This document shows positions 36,000-45,054 of a DNA stretch of 64,000 bases, piece by piece (positions within the stretch are counted from its first letter, which is position 1; the number at the start of each line of letters is the position of its first letter). The notes beneath the pieces are model-generated. The model was not told where the DNA came from, made no database searches, and was given only the letters and a program-made list of their open reading frames with translations. Both the position numbers and the translations under genes were made by a program. This DNA is from Thiosymbion sp942492625 (GTDB taxonomy: Bacteria > Pseudomonadota > Gammaproteobacteria > Chromatiales > Chromatiaceae), in assembly GCA_942492625.1 (NCBI GenBank), contig CALOFM010000005.1:186001-250000 (forward strand), given 5' to 3'.

Positions 36000-37076
36000 A
36001 TGACTCACGATTTGATCTTCAGCGGCTTGGTCGCGTTCGCGGTATGCGCGCTGCTTCTATGGATCCTGGAGCCCGTTTCTCACCGCATCGGACTCGTCGA
36101 CAATCCCGGCGGCCGCAAGGCTCACCTCCGTCCTACACCTTTGATCGGCGGCATTGCAATGTTCATTGCATTTTCTCTTGCCGTCCTCTCGCTCGATGTT
36201 CCCCTATCAGGATACCGGTTGCTGTTTGCCGGCGCGCTGATACTCGTCGTTGTTGGAGTTCTCGATGACCTTCACGAGCTTTCCGCGACGCATCGTTTTG
36301 TTGCTCAAATCACCGCGGGGCTGCTAATGGCGGCAGGAGCGGCGGTTCAGCTCCAGGATTTCGGTCAATTGATCTGGCCTGGTCATATACTCGCGTTGGG
36401 AATCCTTGCGGTGCCTGTGACCGTTTTCGCAGCCGTGGGTGTGATCAACGCCGTAAACATGGCTGATGGCCTCGACGGACTTGCCGCATCGCTCGTTCTG
36501 ATCACAATCAGCGCGCTTGGGGTCATTGCATGGTCGGCCGATGAGCTCCACGCCGTGGGTATTCTTGTCTTGATTGCGGCCGTCGTTTTCGCTTTTCTCA
36601 TGTTCAATCTTCGACTCAGCGAGAAAGCCCTCGTATTTATGGGGGACGCGGGAAGCATGTTTCTCGGCTTTGTTACCGCCTGGTTCTTGATCGAGCTCTC
36701 ACAGGGAACAGATCGGCTTTTGGCACCGGTCACCGCACTTTGGCTCTTTGCCTTGCCGTTGTTCGATACGGTTGCGCTAATGCTCCGCCGGATGCTACTG
36801 GGTCGATCGCCGTTCTCGGCAGATCAAGAGCACTTTCACCATATTTTGACGGCTGCTGGCTTTACCCCGAAGCAGACACTGGCAATCTTGGTTGGGTTTG
36901 CACTGTTCGGAGCCGGTATCGGACTAGCAGGTCATTTCGGAGGCGTTGCCGAGCACTGGATGTTTCTTGGCTTTCTCGCCCTTTTCGCGCTGCATTTTTG
37001 GATGATTATGAGGGCGTGGCGAGTAAAGCGCTTTTTCGCCAGACAGCTGATTCACAGAGCCGATTCAGGGACGTAG
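36000..37076 (+). CDS. wecA: WecA/MraY-like undecaprenyl-phosphate glycosyl-1-phosphate transferase
   Basis: 358 residues from ATG 36000. Polytopic membrane enzyme with about eleven helices. Diagnostic motifs: 'VDNPGGRKAHLRPTPLIGG', 'VVVGVLDDLHELSATHRF' (the DD pair), 'NAVNMADGLDGLAASLV' (NxxNxxDGxDGL) and 'FMGDAGSMFLGF', plus 'SADQEHFHHIL' (the HxxH loop that distinguishes WecA from MraY). It loads GlcNAc-1-phosphate or a related sugar phosphate from UDP-sugar onto undecaprenyl phosphate, starting the polysaccharide repeat unit. It stands between the two halves of the EPS locus and is divergent from the NTP_transf_5 gene. The 280 bp after it contain no gene. Confidence 0.93.
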   Translation: MTHDLIFSGLVAFAVCALLLWILEPVSHRIGLVDNPGGRKAHLRPTPLIGGIAMFIAFSLAVLSLDVPLSGYRLLFAGALILVVVGVLDDLHELSATHRFVAQITAGLLMAAGAAVQLQDFGQLIWPGHILALGILAVPVTVFAAVGVINAVNMADGLDGLAASLVLITISALGVIAWSADELHAVGILVLIAAVVFAFLMFNLRLSEKALVFMGDAGSMFLGFVTAWFLIELSQGTDRLLAPVTALWLFALPLFDTVALMLRRMLLGRSPFSADQEHFHHILTAAGFTPKQTLAILVGFALFGAGIGLAGHFGGVAEHWMFLGFLALFALHFWMIMRAWRVKRFFARQLIHRADSGT

Positions 37077-37357
37077 CGCCAATGGAAGGAAGTGGCTTTA
37101 CTTTATCTTAAGAGCAGTTCGGAAACTTCGGCATCTTCTTCGCTCAGCCCCAGCACCTTACGAAACAAAACGTACGTGCGTCGCGAGCTCTACGTCGAAG
37201 CATTAGGAACCGCCCCTTGCTCTCTTGCTCTCTTGCTCCCTTGCGCGGCGATCTCGACGCTCTGGGTCGGAACGCCAGAAGACAGGGTGCGCCAAACCAA
37301 AAACTCAGCGGCCACAAGGAGAAAAATCCTCCGGGCATAAGCCGAATCCGAAACCTC

Positions 37358-38650
37358 CTATCTATGATCAACGTTAAAGGTCATCTGCATGATCCTGTAG
37401 CTTCCGTGCCACGGAACCAGCTCAAAATGCACGGTTCCGAATCCATCATGCCAGTCGCTATTCCCATTAAACATACTTCTTACGTGGAAGCTTCCTTGGC
37501 CGCAAACCGCTTCACGCCCCTCGCTATGCCCTCTGCTCCGCCAGCGCATATCGAAAAAGGACAGGCGACGCCGGTCGATTTCAGAGAAAAGTCGCGAGTA
37601 CTCCGCCCGGATATTCTCTCTCCCACTACCGCCGTTGGTTTCGACGTCCGGCGTGAAGAGGCCGACGAACCCTTCGAGATCACCCTCTCTGTAGTATCTC
37701 GACACCCGATCGAGAACCCCTGTCAACTCGGTGCCGGCGCGAGTACGTAACTCGCCGAACCAGTACCTTCCACGCATCGACTCACTACCCGGGTCTTCGC
37801 TCACTCGATCGCCCTGCTTTATTCCTACCAGCGAGAAATCACTTAAGGGGGCGGCTGAAACGCCGAACCGGAACGGCTCCGGAAGGCCATTTCTCAAGTA
37901 AGCCGGTCCCGGCGACGTTTTCCTCGCGAGCACCGGATTTATTCGCAGCAACGGCTTCTGTGTTGAATGAAATACGAAAAACGACAATATCGCCGCGAAT
38001 AGAGGGATCAGGGCCCAGGCAGCGATTTTGCGAGCCCTCGGCGATACAACGAATTTGGCCTTAAATGGTTCGGAGTCGGCGGGTATAGGTGCATCCGGCT
38101 TGACGAAAGCCCGCATGCTAAGTGCATTGCGCCCATCATCTGCGGACTTCGCTTCCAATTGTTTGTTATAACGCCGACGCCCGTCGATGGTGCGAAGCGC
38201 ATTGTAAGCCGCGTTGATTCGAGCGGTGAATGCCGCATTTCGTTCATCACCGTTATTGGACCGATCCGGGTGGAAGAGCCGAACAATGAGACTATAGTGC
38301 TGCTTTACATCCTCTTGCGAAGCGTTGCGGGATAGCCCGAGGACGCGGTAATGATCCGCTCTTGGTGCAAGCAGCACCTGCCGCAGGAAGAATTGGGATG
38401 CCTCTTCGAGTCCCTCTGGACTGACCTTAAACATCTTCGCGGTAGCCTCGATGTTCCGAGACGTTAGAGCGATACAGAAATCCTTGAATAAGGTATCGAA
38501 GCCCCTGGGAAGCGGTGTTTCGGGGTTCGCCAGCTTCTTGTAGCGAAGCGGGAAACGATGGTATTCGAGCGCGAGAACGAGGACCTTCTGCCCCCTAAAT
38601 TCGCCTCCCTGCACTGCCCGACGACCGGCTTTTCCCTCAAACCTTTTCAT
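37358..38650 (-). CDS. J-domain membrane protein with C-terminal NTF2-like region
   Basis: 430 residues; ATG 38650 follows AAGGA at good spacing. Residues about 98-165 are a DnaJ-type J domain: 'DHYRVLGLSRNASQEDVKQH', the essential HPD at 127-129 in 'RLFHPDRSN' and 'RINAAYNALRTIDGRRRYNK'. A single transmembrane helix follows at about 206-228. The last 120 residues ('GVLDRVSRYYREGDLEGFV' to the end) look like a SnoaL/NTF2-type domain with 'LFTPDVETNGGSGRENIRAE'. So a cytosolic J domain is linked to a periplasmic ligand-binding-like domain. It may recruit DnaK to the EPS machinery at the membrane (inference). It faces WecA tail to tail. Confidence 0.82.
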   Translation of the reverse strand: MKRFEGKAGRRAVQGGEFRGQKVLVLALEYHRFPLRYKKLANPETPLPRGFDTLFKDFCIALTSRNIEATAKMFKVSPEGLEEASQFFLRQVLLAPRADHYRVLGLSRNASQEDVKQHYSLIVRLFHPDRSNNGDERNAAFTARINAAYNALRTIDGRRRYNKQLEAKSADDGRNALSMRAFVKPDAPIPADSEPFKAKFVVSPRARKIAAWALIPLFAAILSFFVFHSTQKPLLRINPVLARKTSPGPAYLRNGLPEPFRFGVSAAPLSDFSLVGIKQGDRVSEDPGSESMRGRYWFGELRTRAGTELTGVLDRVSRYYREGDLEGFVGLFTPDVETNGGSGRENIRAEYSRLFSEIDRRRLSFFDMRWRSRGHSEGREAVCGQGSFHVRSMFNGNSDWHDGFGTVHFELVPWHGSYRIMQMTFNVDHR

Positions 38651-38949
38651 CTAGCGTCCTTAGCGCAGAAAGGCGTTTTCTGACGTATATCACACTGTCC
38701 TGAGGAGGGTTTGCGCTATCGTAAGCGCGTGGGCGAAACACGGGCCTCCCTCCGAGGCTGAAGGCGGTAGGTATCGCTTTGTTGACCAGCAGGCCGGATC
38801 AGCAGAGAAGATCCAAGGACGGATGTCGACATACGGCTGCGCGCCAAAACGCGACGGCCTCGGGAGCGCAAAGGGTATTTTGACTTCGCTGGGAGCGGGA
38901 AAAAGCTCACGAACATCTAAGAAAAACAGACAGATTGAGGGACTCGAAA
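38651..38949. promoter_or_regulatory. divergent intergenic region
   Basis: 299 bp between the J-domain gene (minus) and the small lipoprotein gene (plus) without any convincing open frame. By position it must hold the promoters of both; no exact promoter or operator could be defined by eye. Confidence 0.35.
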
Positions 38950-39237
38950 ATGAATACGGTTCGATTTGCTGTTTTCGCAACCACGGTTCTTACTACAGGG
39001 TGCACGGTCACAGCACCCGTGAATGACCCACAAGCTTTCGTTGGAACTGCTACAGCACAGGCATTGGCTATAAACGCCACCAAACGTTGGAAATTATGTA
39101 CCGCCAATCACATTAATGCCGTCTATTCGGAAGGCCGCAGAAAGCACCCCACGCGAAACAACTGCATCCGGGTCGCCGGAACAACAGCCTGGGCGAGCGC
39201 AATCGCCCAATGTGGTCCGCGGCCAGCAACCTTCTGA
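38950..39237 (+). CDS. small putative lipoprotein
   Basis: 95 residues; ATG 38950 is preceded by GAGGG at nine bases. A signal peptide with a plausible lipobox, 'FAVFATTVLTTGCTVTAPVN' (LTTG-C, cleavage before Cys18), gives a mature protein of about 78 residues containing three further Cys. The middle ('AINATKRWKLCTANHINAVY') has no recognised domain. It lies between the J-domain gene and the FecR-like gene, so it may belong to the envelope part of the EPS locus. A hairpin at 39270 follows the gene. Function is unknown. Confidence 0.6.
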   Translation: MNTVRFAVFATTVLTTGCTVTAPVNDPQAFVGTATAQALAINATKRWKLCTANHINAVYSEGRRKHPTRNNCIRVAGTTAWASAIAQCGPRPATF

Positions 39238-39269
39238 ACTCTCCGTTCTAAATAGAGGGCGTTCAACAT

Positions 39270-39290
39270 CCCGCTGCGGCAGCGGGTTTC
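39270..39290 (+). terminator. possible rho-independent terminator after the lipoprotein gene
   Basis: Stem CCCGCTG / CAGCGGG with a three-base loop CGG, followed by TTTC. The stem is strong but the T run is short, so termination efficiency is doubtful. It lies 33 bp after the lipoprotein stop. Confidence 0.45.
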
Positions 39291-39389
39291 CGACTCGGCT
39301 GGCTGTCGAGCAAAGCAACTACCGCAAGCTTGCCATTGCGACAGGCACGCGTTCTTCGAAGGCGCGGTCCCTTGTCTCATGGGTGAAGC

Positions 39390-39902
39390 TTATTTGCTGA
39401 TGGGCTCTCGGTCTCCGTCTCCGTCTCCGTCCAGGCAGTCGGTGGCTATGCAGGCTCCGACGGCACTGGCAACGCCTATCGGTACCCAAGGTATCCCGGC
39501 GGCCGGAGGAAGAGCGGCCGGAGGAGGAGGTGGAACGGGGGGTGGCGCGGCGTCAGCACAGCAGGGGCTCACATCCTCGATAGTTACCATCTCATTTTCC
39601 TCGAGGACGTGCCAGCAACCGTCGTCGAACGCAACGACAACGGTGCTCTTATCCAAGGCCATGACGCGTCCGCCGGTTCTTACGCGCATGCCCACGGTCG
39701 CTGCGACCCACGGGCTTTGGCTGACCAAGCCCTCGCCCACTACCTTAACGATTGTTGCGCCTTGCCCGGTCCAGTCGAGCTCACAGCAGGGTCCCTTTTC
39801 GTCACACTTTTCCTCTTCCTCGCCAACGGCTACGGAAAAGCCACAAATCAATGCAATAGTGGAAGCGGCGATCGATGGCAGAAGAAACGCTTTGTTTCTC
39901 AT
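39390..39902 (-). CDS. secreted FecR-like cysteine-containing protein with C-terminal anchor
   Basis: 170 residues from ATG 39902 ('MRNKAFLLPSIAASTIALIC'), which starts an evident signal peptide. The core 'WVAATVGMRVRTGGRVMALD' plus 'STVVVAFDDGCWHVLEENEM' is like FecR-type beta domains found in proteins of exosortase/EPS loci. Mature Cys residues occur in pairs (CDEKGPCCEL, SPCC). After a proline-rich linker ('APPPVPPPPPAALPP') comes a short hydrophobic helix 'GIPWVPIGVASAVGACIATD' and an acidic Gly-Asp tail. It could be a periplasmic or surface protein tied to the exported polymer. Function is inferred only from context. Confidence 0.65.
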   Translation of the reverse strand: MRNKAFLLPSIAASTIALICGFSVAVGEEEEKCDEKGPCCELDWTGQGATIVKVVGEGLVSQSPWVAATVGMRVRTGGRVMALDKSTVVVAFDDGCWHVLEENEMVTIEDVSPCCADAAPPPVPPPPPAALPPAAGIPWVPIGVASAVGACIATDCLDGDGDGDREPISK

Positions 39903-40011
39903 GGTTTTTTTATATGTTGGATTATTGCTACTTGATAATTTTGACCAAACTCCGGAGTGATTCAACTGAATCGGTATTGTTTTGTCAACAGCGCTCTAGT
40001 CGGTTTATGAC

Positions 40012-41468
40012 TTAGGGACGGATTTCCGTCTTCGGTGGTGAGGCGGTATCGGCGGTAATGGAAGTGTCGTTCGCAGTGCTGTTGTTAGGAGAGTCACGCT
40101 GCGCAGACTCAGCACCCCCCTCTTCCTCCGAGGGTTGGTCGGAGACTGGGAAACCTTCGTGCTGTTTTCTGCCCTCATTCTTCGGGGTGTTGCGAATAAC
40201 AATGTCCGTTAGCTCGGCATTTGTGGCGCGTGCTAGTTCAGAGATCTGGCGGATGGCCAGTCCGTCGAACCAGACCTCGCCCGTGGTCTTTCTCTCAAAC
40301 GCACGCGTTCCGGCGGAAACAAGGAGGAGCTCTTGCAGCACGCAGGAAGTGGGTACCTCGAGCTCAAAAGCAAACTCCTGCCATTCGTTCGAGCCCAGGA
40401 AGCGATCGCTTTCCCCCAGGACCTTTTCCTTTGGTTGCAGGCAGCGCACAAGCCATTTTAGCCCCCCCTCCGTTTGAAGGCGGTCCGTACGGACCTCCCC
40501 CGAGACGCGATAGAGTCCGGGAGCGAGGAAAAGAGCCTGGGCAACGTCCCGGAACCCCTTACTGTGGTCCTTGAAAACCACATGGAGCGCACTGTGTCCA
40601 TCGACCCCGTAGGTATGTGCGCGGTTGACAATCGTTGTCGGCGTGCTGCGCAGCCGCCAGTCGAATCCCCAGTTGCCGGGCTCGAGCTCGAAGCCGCCGT
40701 CGTATATCAACCCGAGCCTGCCCCTCTGCTCCCTGGTTAGGCCATTGACCCAATGGATGTAAGCCTCGACAACCATCCCGTCCTTTTTCAAACGAGCGAC
40801 GTAGGCCTGCCGCTCCGGTTCCGTGATGGGTGCCCGCGACGATTCCCGTCGGAAGGCGTAGAGAGCACTCGGACCGTATCCACATCCCATACCTTGCTTG
40901 CAACCGATCTGAAGAACTCCTCCCACCACGCCGGTGGTGACTCCGCGAAGGGTTTGAAGGCGGATCTGGCGCGGGGATCCTCCGCAGCCTCGAGCAATAT
41001 TGGGAACAGTTGCCTTTTGGATGCCGGATAGGTCTCCATCGCGAGCGACCAATGTCGCAGTGCTTGCCCCAGGTCGTCGCGGGAGATCCAGTAGGCGGCG
41101 GCGCGGTTGTGGATCCGGGGATCCGACGGTGCTAGATTCACCGCCGTTGTGACGAGCGATTCGGATCGGGCCTGATCCCCCTGCACCAAGCTGGCCATGG
41201 CCATCAACGGCCAGGGAGCTGCCGGGTTTGCATCATAAGCTTGTGCAAGGAGATCCGCTGCTGTTTCAGGGTCTCGCTCGCCAGAGACTTGGGCCTGGTG
41301 AAGTAATGCCTCCGGCTGACGGCCGTTCCAGATTAAGGCCTTGCTCGCAGCATCCCCATCCCCTTCTTCCAACAGCTCTGCATAGTGAGTGGACATACCG
41401 ACGGCGGCGATGCGCCAGACGAGAATCACCGCGACGAGCGAAATCAGGAATCTGCGCAGAACGAGCAT
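40012..41468 (-). pseudogene. EPS-locus repeat protein split by a two-base frameshift
   Basis: Two frames together make one protein of about 485 residues. The first (start 41468) has a membrane anchor 'FLISLVAVILVWRIAAVGMS' and TPR-like helices ('KALIWNGRQPEALLHQAQVS', 'AAAYWISRDDLGQALRHWSL'), up to 'VWDVDTVR'. The second continues 'ALYAFRRESSRAPITEPER' and 'GGFELEPGNWGFDWRL', a carbohydrate-binding-like beta domain, and ends in a polar tail. They join at CTCTCTAC (40858-40865), where two extra bases (an added CT unit) break the frame. It lies upstream of the FecR-like gene and downstream of the transpeptidase gene on the same strand. Probably an EPS assembly or modification factor. Confidence 0.7.
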
Positions 41469-41521
41469 CCCTCGCTTCTACCTCTCACGGTTGAGTCGCC
41501 GTTGCATGTCCCAGCCGTTGG

Positions 41522-42169
41522 TTACGATCCCTTGCGCACCAGGATGCGCACCGGCGTTCCAATACGGACACTCTCGTAGAGCATCGGAGCAAGGGCGTGC
41601 GGCAAGCGGATGCAACCATGGGAGGCCGGAGTACCCGGCTCTGGGATTGGCCCCCCGTGCATCCCGACTCCGCCTTTAGTCAGACGCATAAAATAGGGCA
41701 TCTTGGCGCCGTGGAACTTACCCCCGGGTGGGATGCGATGAACACCTCTCCTTGCGTTTACAATCACCAGTTTGCCCTCGCTGTCGTAGATCTTTCCGTA
41801 TAGGTTCGATCGCTTCTCTACAACCTTTTCGCTGATAGCGAACTGTCCCCTCGGGGTAGAGAAGTAAGGAATGCCGGACGCGATTGTGGACCAACCGATC
41901 TTGTTCGGACCGTCGAAGAACGACGCCTTCTGCTCGTCGATGTCGATCTCAATGCGTGAGACCTTACGGCCATTTCGGGACCACTCGTACAGCAAATCGG
42001 GCTCGAGCTCCTCCGGTTGCGCTTCTTGATCGGTGCGGGCCGACTCCGAATCCGGGTTATCGCGTGGCAGCACCTGCGCACAGGCTGAGAGGATGGCCGC
42101 GACGGCGAAAGCAAAAAGCACCGAGGTTGCCCTCGTGGCGGACAGATATCTCCAAAAGATGTCGATCAT
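41522..42169 (-). CDS. L,D-transpeptidase (YkuD) lipoprotein
   Basis: 215 residues from ATG 42169 ('MIDIFWRYLSATRATSVLFA'); the longer frame has no sense. A signal peptide with lipobox 'AILSACAQ' predicts an outer- or inner-membrane lipoprotein. The YkuD catalytic domain shows 'GIPYFSTPRGQFAISEKV' at its start and the active-site block 'GVGMHGGPIPEPGTPASHGC' followed by IRLP, with the catalytic Cys in HGCIRL. Such enzymes form 3-3 peptidoglycan cross-links or attach proteins to meso-diaminopimelate. In this locus it may fix an EPS component or envelope protein to the wall (inference). It sits 58 bp downstream of the Wzc-type kinase. Confidence 0.9.
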   Translation of the reverse strand: MIDIFWRYLSATRATSVLFAFAVAAILSACAQVLPRDNPDSESARTDQEAQPEELEPDLLYEWSRNGRKVSRIEIDIDEQKASFFDGPNKIGWSTIASGIPYFSTPRGQFAISEKVVEKRSNLYGKIYDSEGKLVIVNARRGVHRIPPGGKFHGAKMPYFMRLTKGGVGMHGGPIPEPGTPASHGCIRLPHALAPMLYESVRIGTPVRILVRKGS

Positions 42170-42227
42170 GCGATGGCAATTCTTGGTGGAACCGAGCATG
42201 TTCAAGATACCGGCAAATCGGACAGAG

Positions 42228-44924
42228 CTAGGTTTGCTTGGGGAGGGCCTCTGTCTCGCTCCTACCCCCGTAGCTGTAGCTATAGCTGTAATGATAATCG
42301 TACTCGTACCCGTAAACCGAACCAGCCCTGCGAAACTTCGCCAGAACGCAGCCGACGATGAAGGCGTTTGCCGCACGAAGACGCTTGACTGAGGCTAGCA
42401 AAGCACCGGTACGTGTAGTGCCCGCCTCGACAACTAAAATGGTCGCGCCAGCTAGGTTGGCGATTACCAGGGCATCGGCGAGACCGATAATGGGCGGCCC
42501 GTCCAAGATAACGTAGTCGAAGCGCTCGGACGCAAGACTCAGCAACTCGGGCATTTTGTGGCCAGACAATAGCTCTACCGGATTTGGAGGCAGGGGGCCG
42601 CTGGTGATCGTAAACAGTCCGGTAACCCGTGTGGGTTTTGCTATTTCCGCCGGTTCTACATCTCCGGCAAGGTAGTTGGTCAGCCCCTGCGAGTTGGGCA
42701 GGGAAAAGGACTTGTGCAAGGAGGGATCGCGCAAGTCGGCATCGATCAAGAGAACCTTGCCCCCTGTCTGGGCGAATGTTATTGCAGTAGAAACGGCTGT
42801 AGTGGTTTTCCCCTCGCCGGGCCCGGAGCTCGTGACCTGTAAGATCCTCGGCGCGCCCTCCGAGGTCGCAAACATGAGGGACGCCCGCAATGAACGGGTG
42901 GACTCGGCGAGAGGACTCTTGGGGTCATCGAATACCAATAGAGCCAGTTGTTCACCTTCGGGCTCCTGCTCTCTGGGGACGGCAAGCGGGACGACGCCCA
43001 GCAGGGGCGCGCCGACATGCGCCTCTGCGTCATCGCCGCTCTTGACGGTGTCGTCCATCGTCTCGAAAAAGAAGGCCAGCAACACGCCGCCAAACAGCCC
43101 GAGCGCAATCGCCACCGCGAGGTTCTTCTTCAGGTTGGGCTTGTAGGGCGCCGCAGGGACCTCCGCACGGTCGATAATGGAGATGTTGTTCGTTCCTATG
43201 CCAGCAACGACACCAACCTCCTTCATGCGCTGCAGCAGCCCGTCGTAAACCTCGCGATTCGTGTCGACCTCGCGTTTCAGTGTCTGGTAATCCGTACTTC
43301 GGTCTTGCAGAGCCAGTATCTCGCTCTTGACGTCCGCGATGCGTGCTTGAAGACCCGCCTGACGACGTACGTTCTCGTCGTACGCGATCTTGATGGACTT
43401 TCCGATCGAGGCAATCTCAGCCGAGAGCTCCCGGGCTACCTCCTCGATTTTTCGCTGCAGCTGCTGCATCTTCGGGTATCCGGGCTTGAAGATCTTGAGT
43501 TGCTCCTGGTATTCAGATTCCAGCTCGAGCCGGCGCTCTTTCAGCTTCTGAATGACTGGACTGCTTAGCGCGTCGGCCATCGCAGCGCCGCCTTCCTCCA
43601 GCAATTCCTGGTACGTCGCCTCCGCGTGAATTCGCTCCGACTCGGCCGCAACCAGCTGTGAGCTCATCTCATTCAACTTTTGCGAGAGACTCGAGAGCTT
43701 GTCGTCGAGATCGACGATTTCGCGTTCTCTAGCATATGCAAGCAGGCGCGCCTCGGAATCCTCGAGATTCGCGCGGACTTGCGCGATGCGCTCTTCGAGA
43801 AACTTCTTCGCGTATGAATTCGACTCGTAACGCCGTTCCAACGTGCTGTTGACGAAATTGTCGGCAATCGCGTTCGCGACGGCGGCGGCCTCCTTCGGAT
43901 CGGCGCTATCGTAGTGAATGCGTACGAGACTGGATTCCGGCACAGGATCAATCTCGAGATTCCCGAGCAACGCGGATTCGGGACCGGACCGGACAGCGCC
44001 TTCGTCTCCTGCCCCTTCTTTGGCCCGCTTGTCCTCGTCCTCCCGGTCACCGTCCGCGAGCAAGCCTCGAAAAGTATCGGTAAGCTCCGCAAAAAACGAT
44101 CGTTGCTCTTCCTCTTCGCCGGAAGGCGATTCCGCGGCCTCCAAACCGAGCTGCTCGATAACCCGGCGCGCCAGGCTTCGACTTCGAAGCAGCTCGAACT
44201 GGGTCTGACGGAATTCCCAGTTATTGGATGTGCTTTCCGTCGGAGAAACGGTCTGAAAGTCCACAACCCGGTCCGACTGACGTTCGATATTCAGCAACAA
44301 CGAGCTGCGGTATATCGGTGTCTCATTGAAAGTCGAAACCAGCGTGAACACGAGGCTGATCGCCACAATGGTGACGATCGTCCATTTTCGTCGCAGCAGG
44401 ACATTCCAGTACGCGCGCAGATCGATGCTGTCGTCATCTTCCCCGGAATCACTACGTTTGGCGGCGATATCCTGCAAGCGTTGCAGCTCTTGTCGCTGCG
44501 CCGCCAACGCAATCCGGTGATCGCGACCGTCACCCACTTCTGAGGTCTTCTTCTGTATATCCAGGTCCAGCACGTCCGTCTCCAGCAGGCGCTTCTGTTG
44601 CTCGGCAAATAGGTCTTCGATGGTGACGAGCGCGGTGCGGAAATTCTGCTCCAGCTCCCTCGAATCCGCGAGCTTGTGCGTCTGCGCGTATCCGGCGCCG
44701 AGCTGTTGGGCTCCTTCCAAATAGACGGTCAGGAATTTGCGTGCCCGCCGCAGATCCCTCGGCCGACGCTCGATCAGCCGCAGGATCTCCCGACCCTGAC
44801 CGGCGATGCGCCCCAAGCGCTGCCGCAACTCGGGGTTGCCGATGGAGCGGGCCGAATGCTCGATACCGAGGATTCGCTGCTCGGCATCCGCCAATGCCTT
44901 GCGCACCCGCTGGTGAGTTGTCAT
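42228..44924 (-). CDS. Wzc-type polysaccharide co-polymerase and tyrosine autokinase with long N-terminal extension
   Basis: 898 residues. A chain-length determinant (Wzz) domain begins with the helix 'LLRRKWTIVTIVAISLVFTL' near residue 175; a long periplasmic coiled coil follows, then the second helix 'KNLAVAIALGLFGGVLLAFF'. The BY-kinase domain has Walker A 'SSGPGEGKTTTAVS' near residue 700, Walker A' 'VLLIDADLRDPS' and Walker B 'FDYVILDGPPI'. The C-terminal tail 'GYEYDYHYSYSYSYGG' is the tyrosine cluster that is autophosphorylated. It controls polymer length and export together with the Wza-type lipoprotein upstream. Unusually, about 170 charged helical residues precede the Wzz domain. Confidence 0.94.
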   Translation of the reverse strand: MTTHQRVRKALADAEQRILGIEHSARSIGNPELRQRLGRIAGQGREILRLIERRPRDLRRARKFLTVYLEGAQQLGAGYAQTHKLADSRELEQNFRTALVTIEDLFAEQQKRLLETDVLDLDIQKKTSEVGDGRDHRIALAAQRQELQRLQDIAAKRSDSGEDDDSIDLRAYWNVLLRRKWTIVTIVAISLVFTLVSTFNETPIYRSSLLLNIERQSDRVVDFQTVSPTESTSNNWEFRQTQFELLRSRSLARRVIEQLGLEAAESPSGEEEEQRSFFAELTDTFRGLLADGDREDEDKRAKEGAGDEGAVRSGPESALLGNLEIDPVPESSLVRIHYDSADPKEAAAVANAIADNFVNSTLERRYESNSYAKKFLEERIAQVRANLEDSEARLLAYAREREIVDLDDKLSSLSQKLNEMSSQLVAAESERIHAEATYQELLEEGGAAMADALSSPVIQKLKERRLELESEYQEQLKIFKPGYPKMQQLQRKIEEVARELSAEIASIGKSIKIAYDENVRRQAGLQARIADVKSEILALQDRSTDYQTLKREVDTNREVYDGLLQRMKEVGVVAGIGTNNISIIDRAEVPAAPYKPNLKKNLAVAIALGLFGGVLLAFFFETMDDTVKSGDDAEAHVGAPLLGVVPLAVPREQEPEGEQLALLVFDDPKSPLAESTRSLRASLMFATSEGAPRILQVTSSGPGEGKTTTAVSTAITFAQTGGKVLLIDADLRDPSLHKSFSLPNSQGLTNYLAGDVEPAEIAKPTRVTGLFTITSGPLPPNPVELLSGHKMPELLSLASERFDYVILDGPPIIGLADALVIANLAGATILVVEAGTTRTGALLASVKRLRAANAFIVGCVLAKFRRAGSVYGYEYDYHYSYSYSYGGRSETEALPKQT

Positions 44925-45054
44925 GCCGGTTTTTGCATCCGAGAAAGTCTATTGCGGACAACTACAGGGCCTCTGAGAGCCTGTCCGCCTACGACTGTCC
45001 CCTCGCAAAACAGCGCATGTCGAATAGGCTACCGGGTCCGATCCCTGCCACCAT

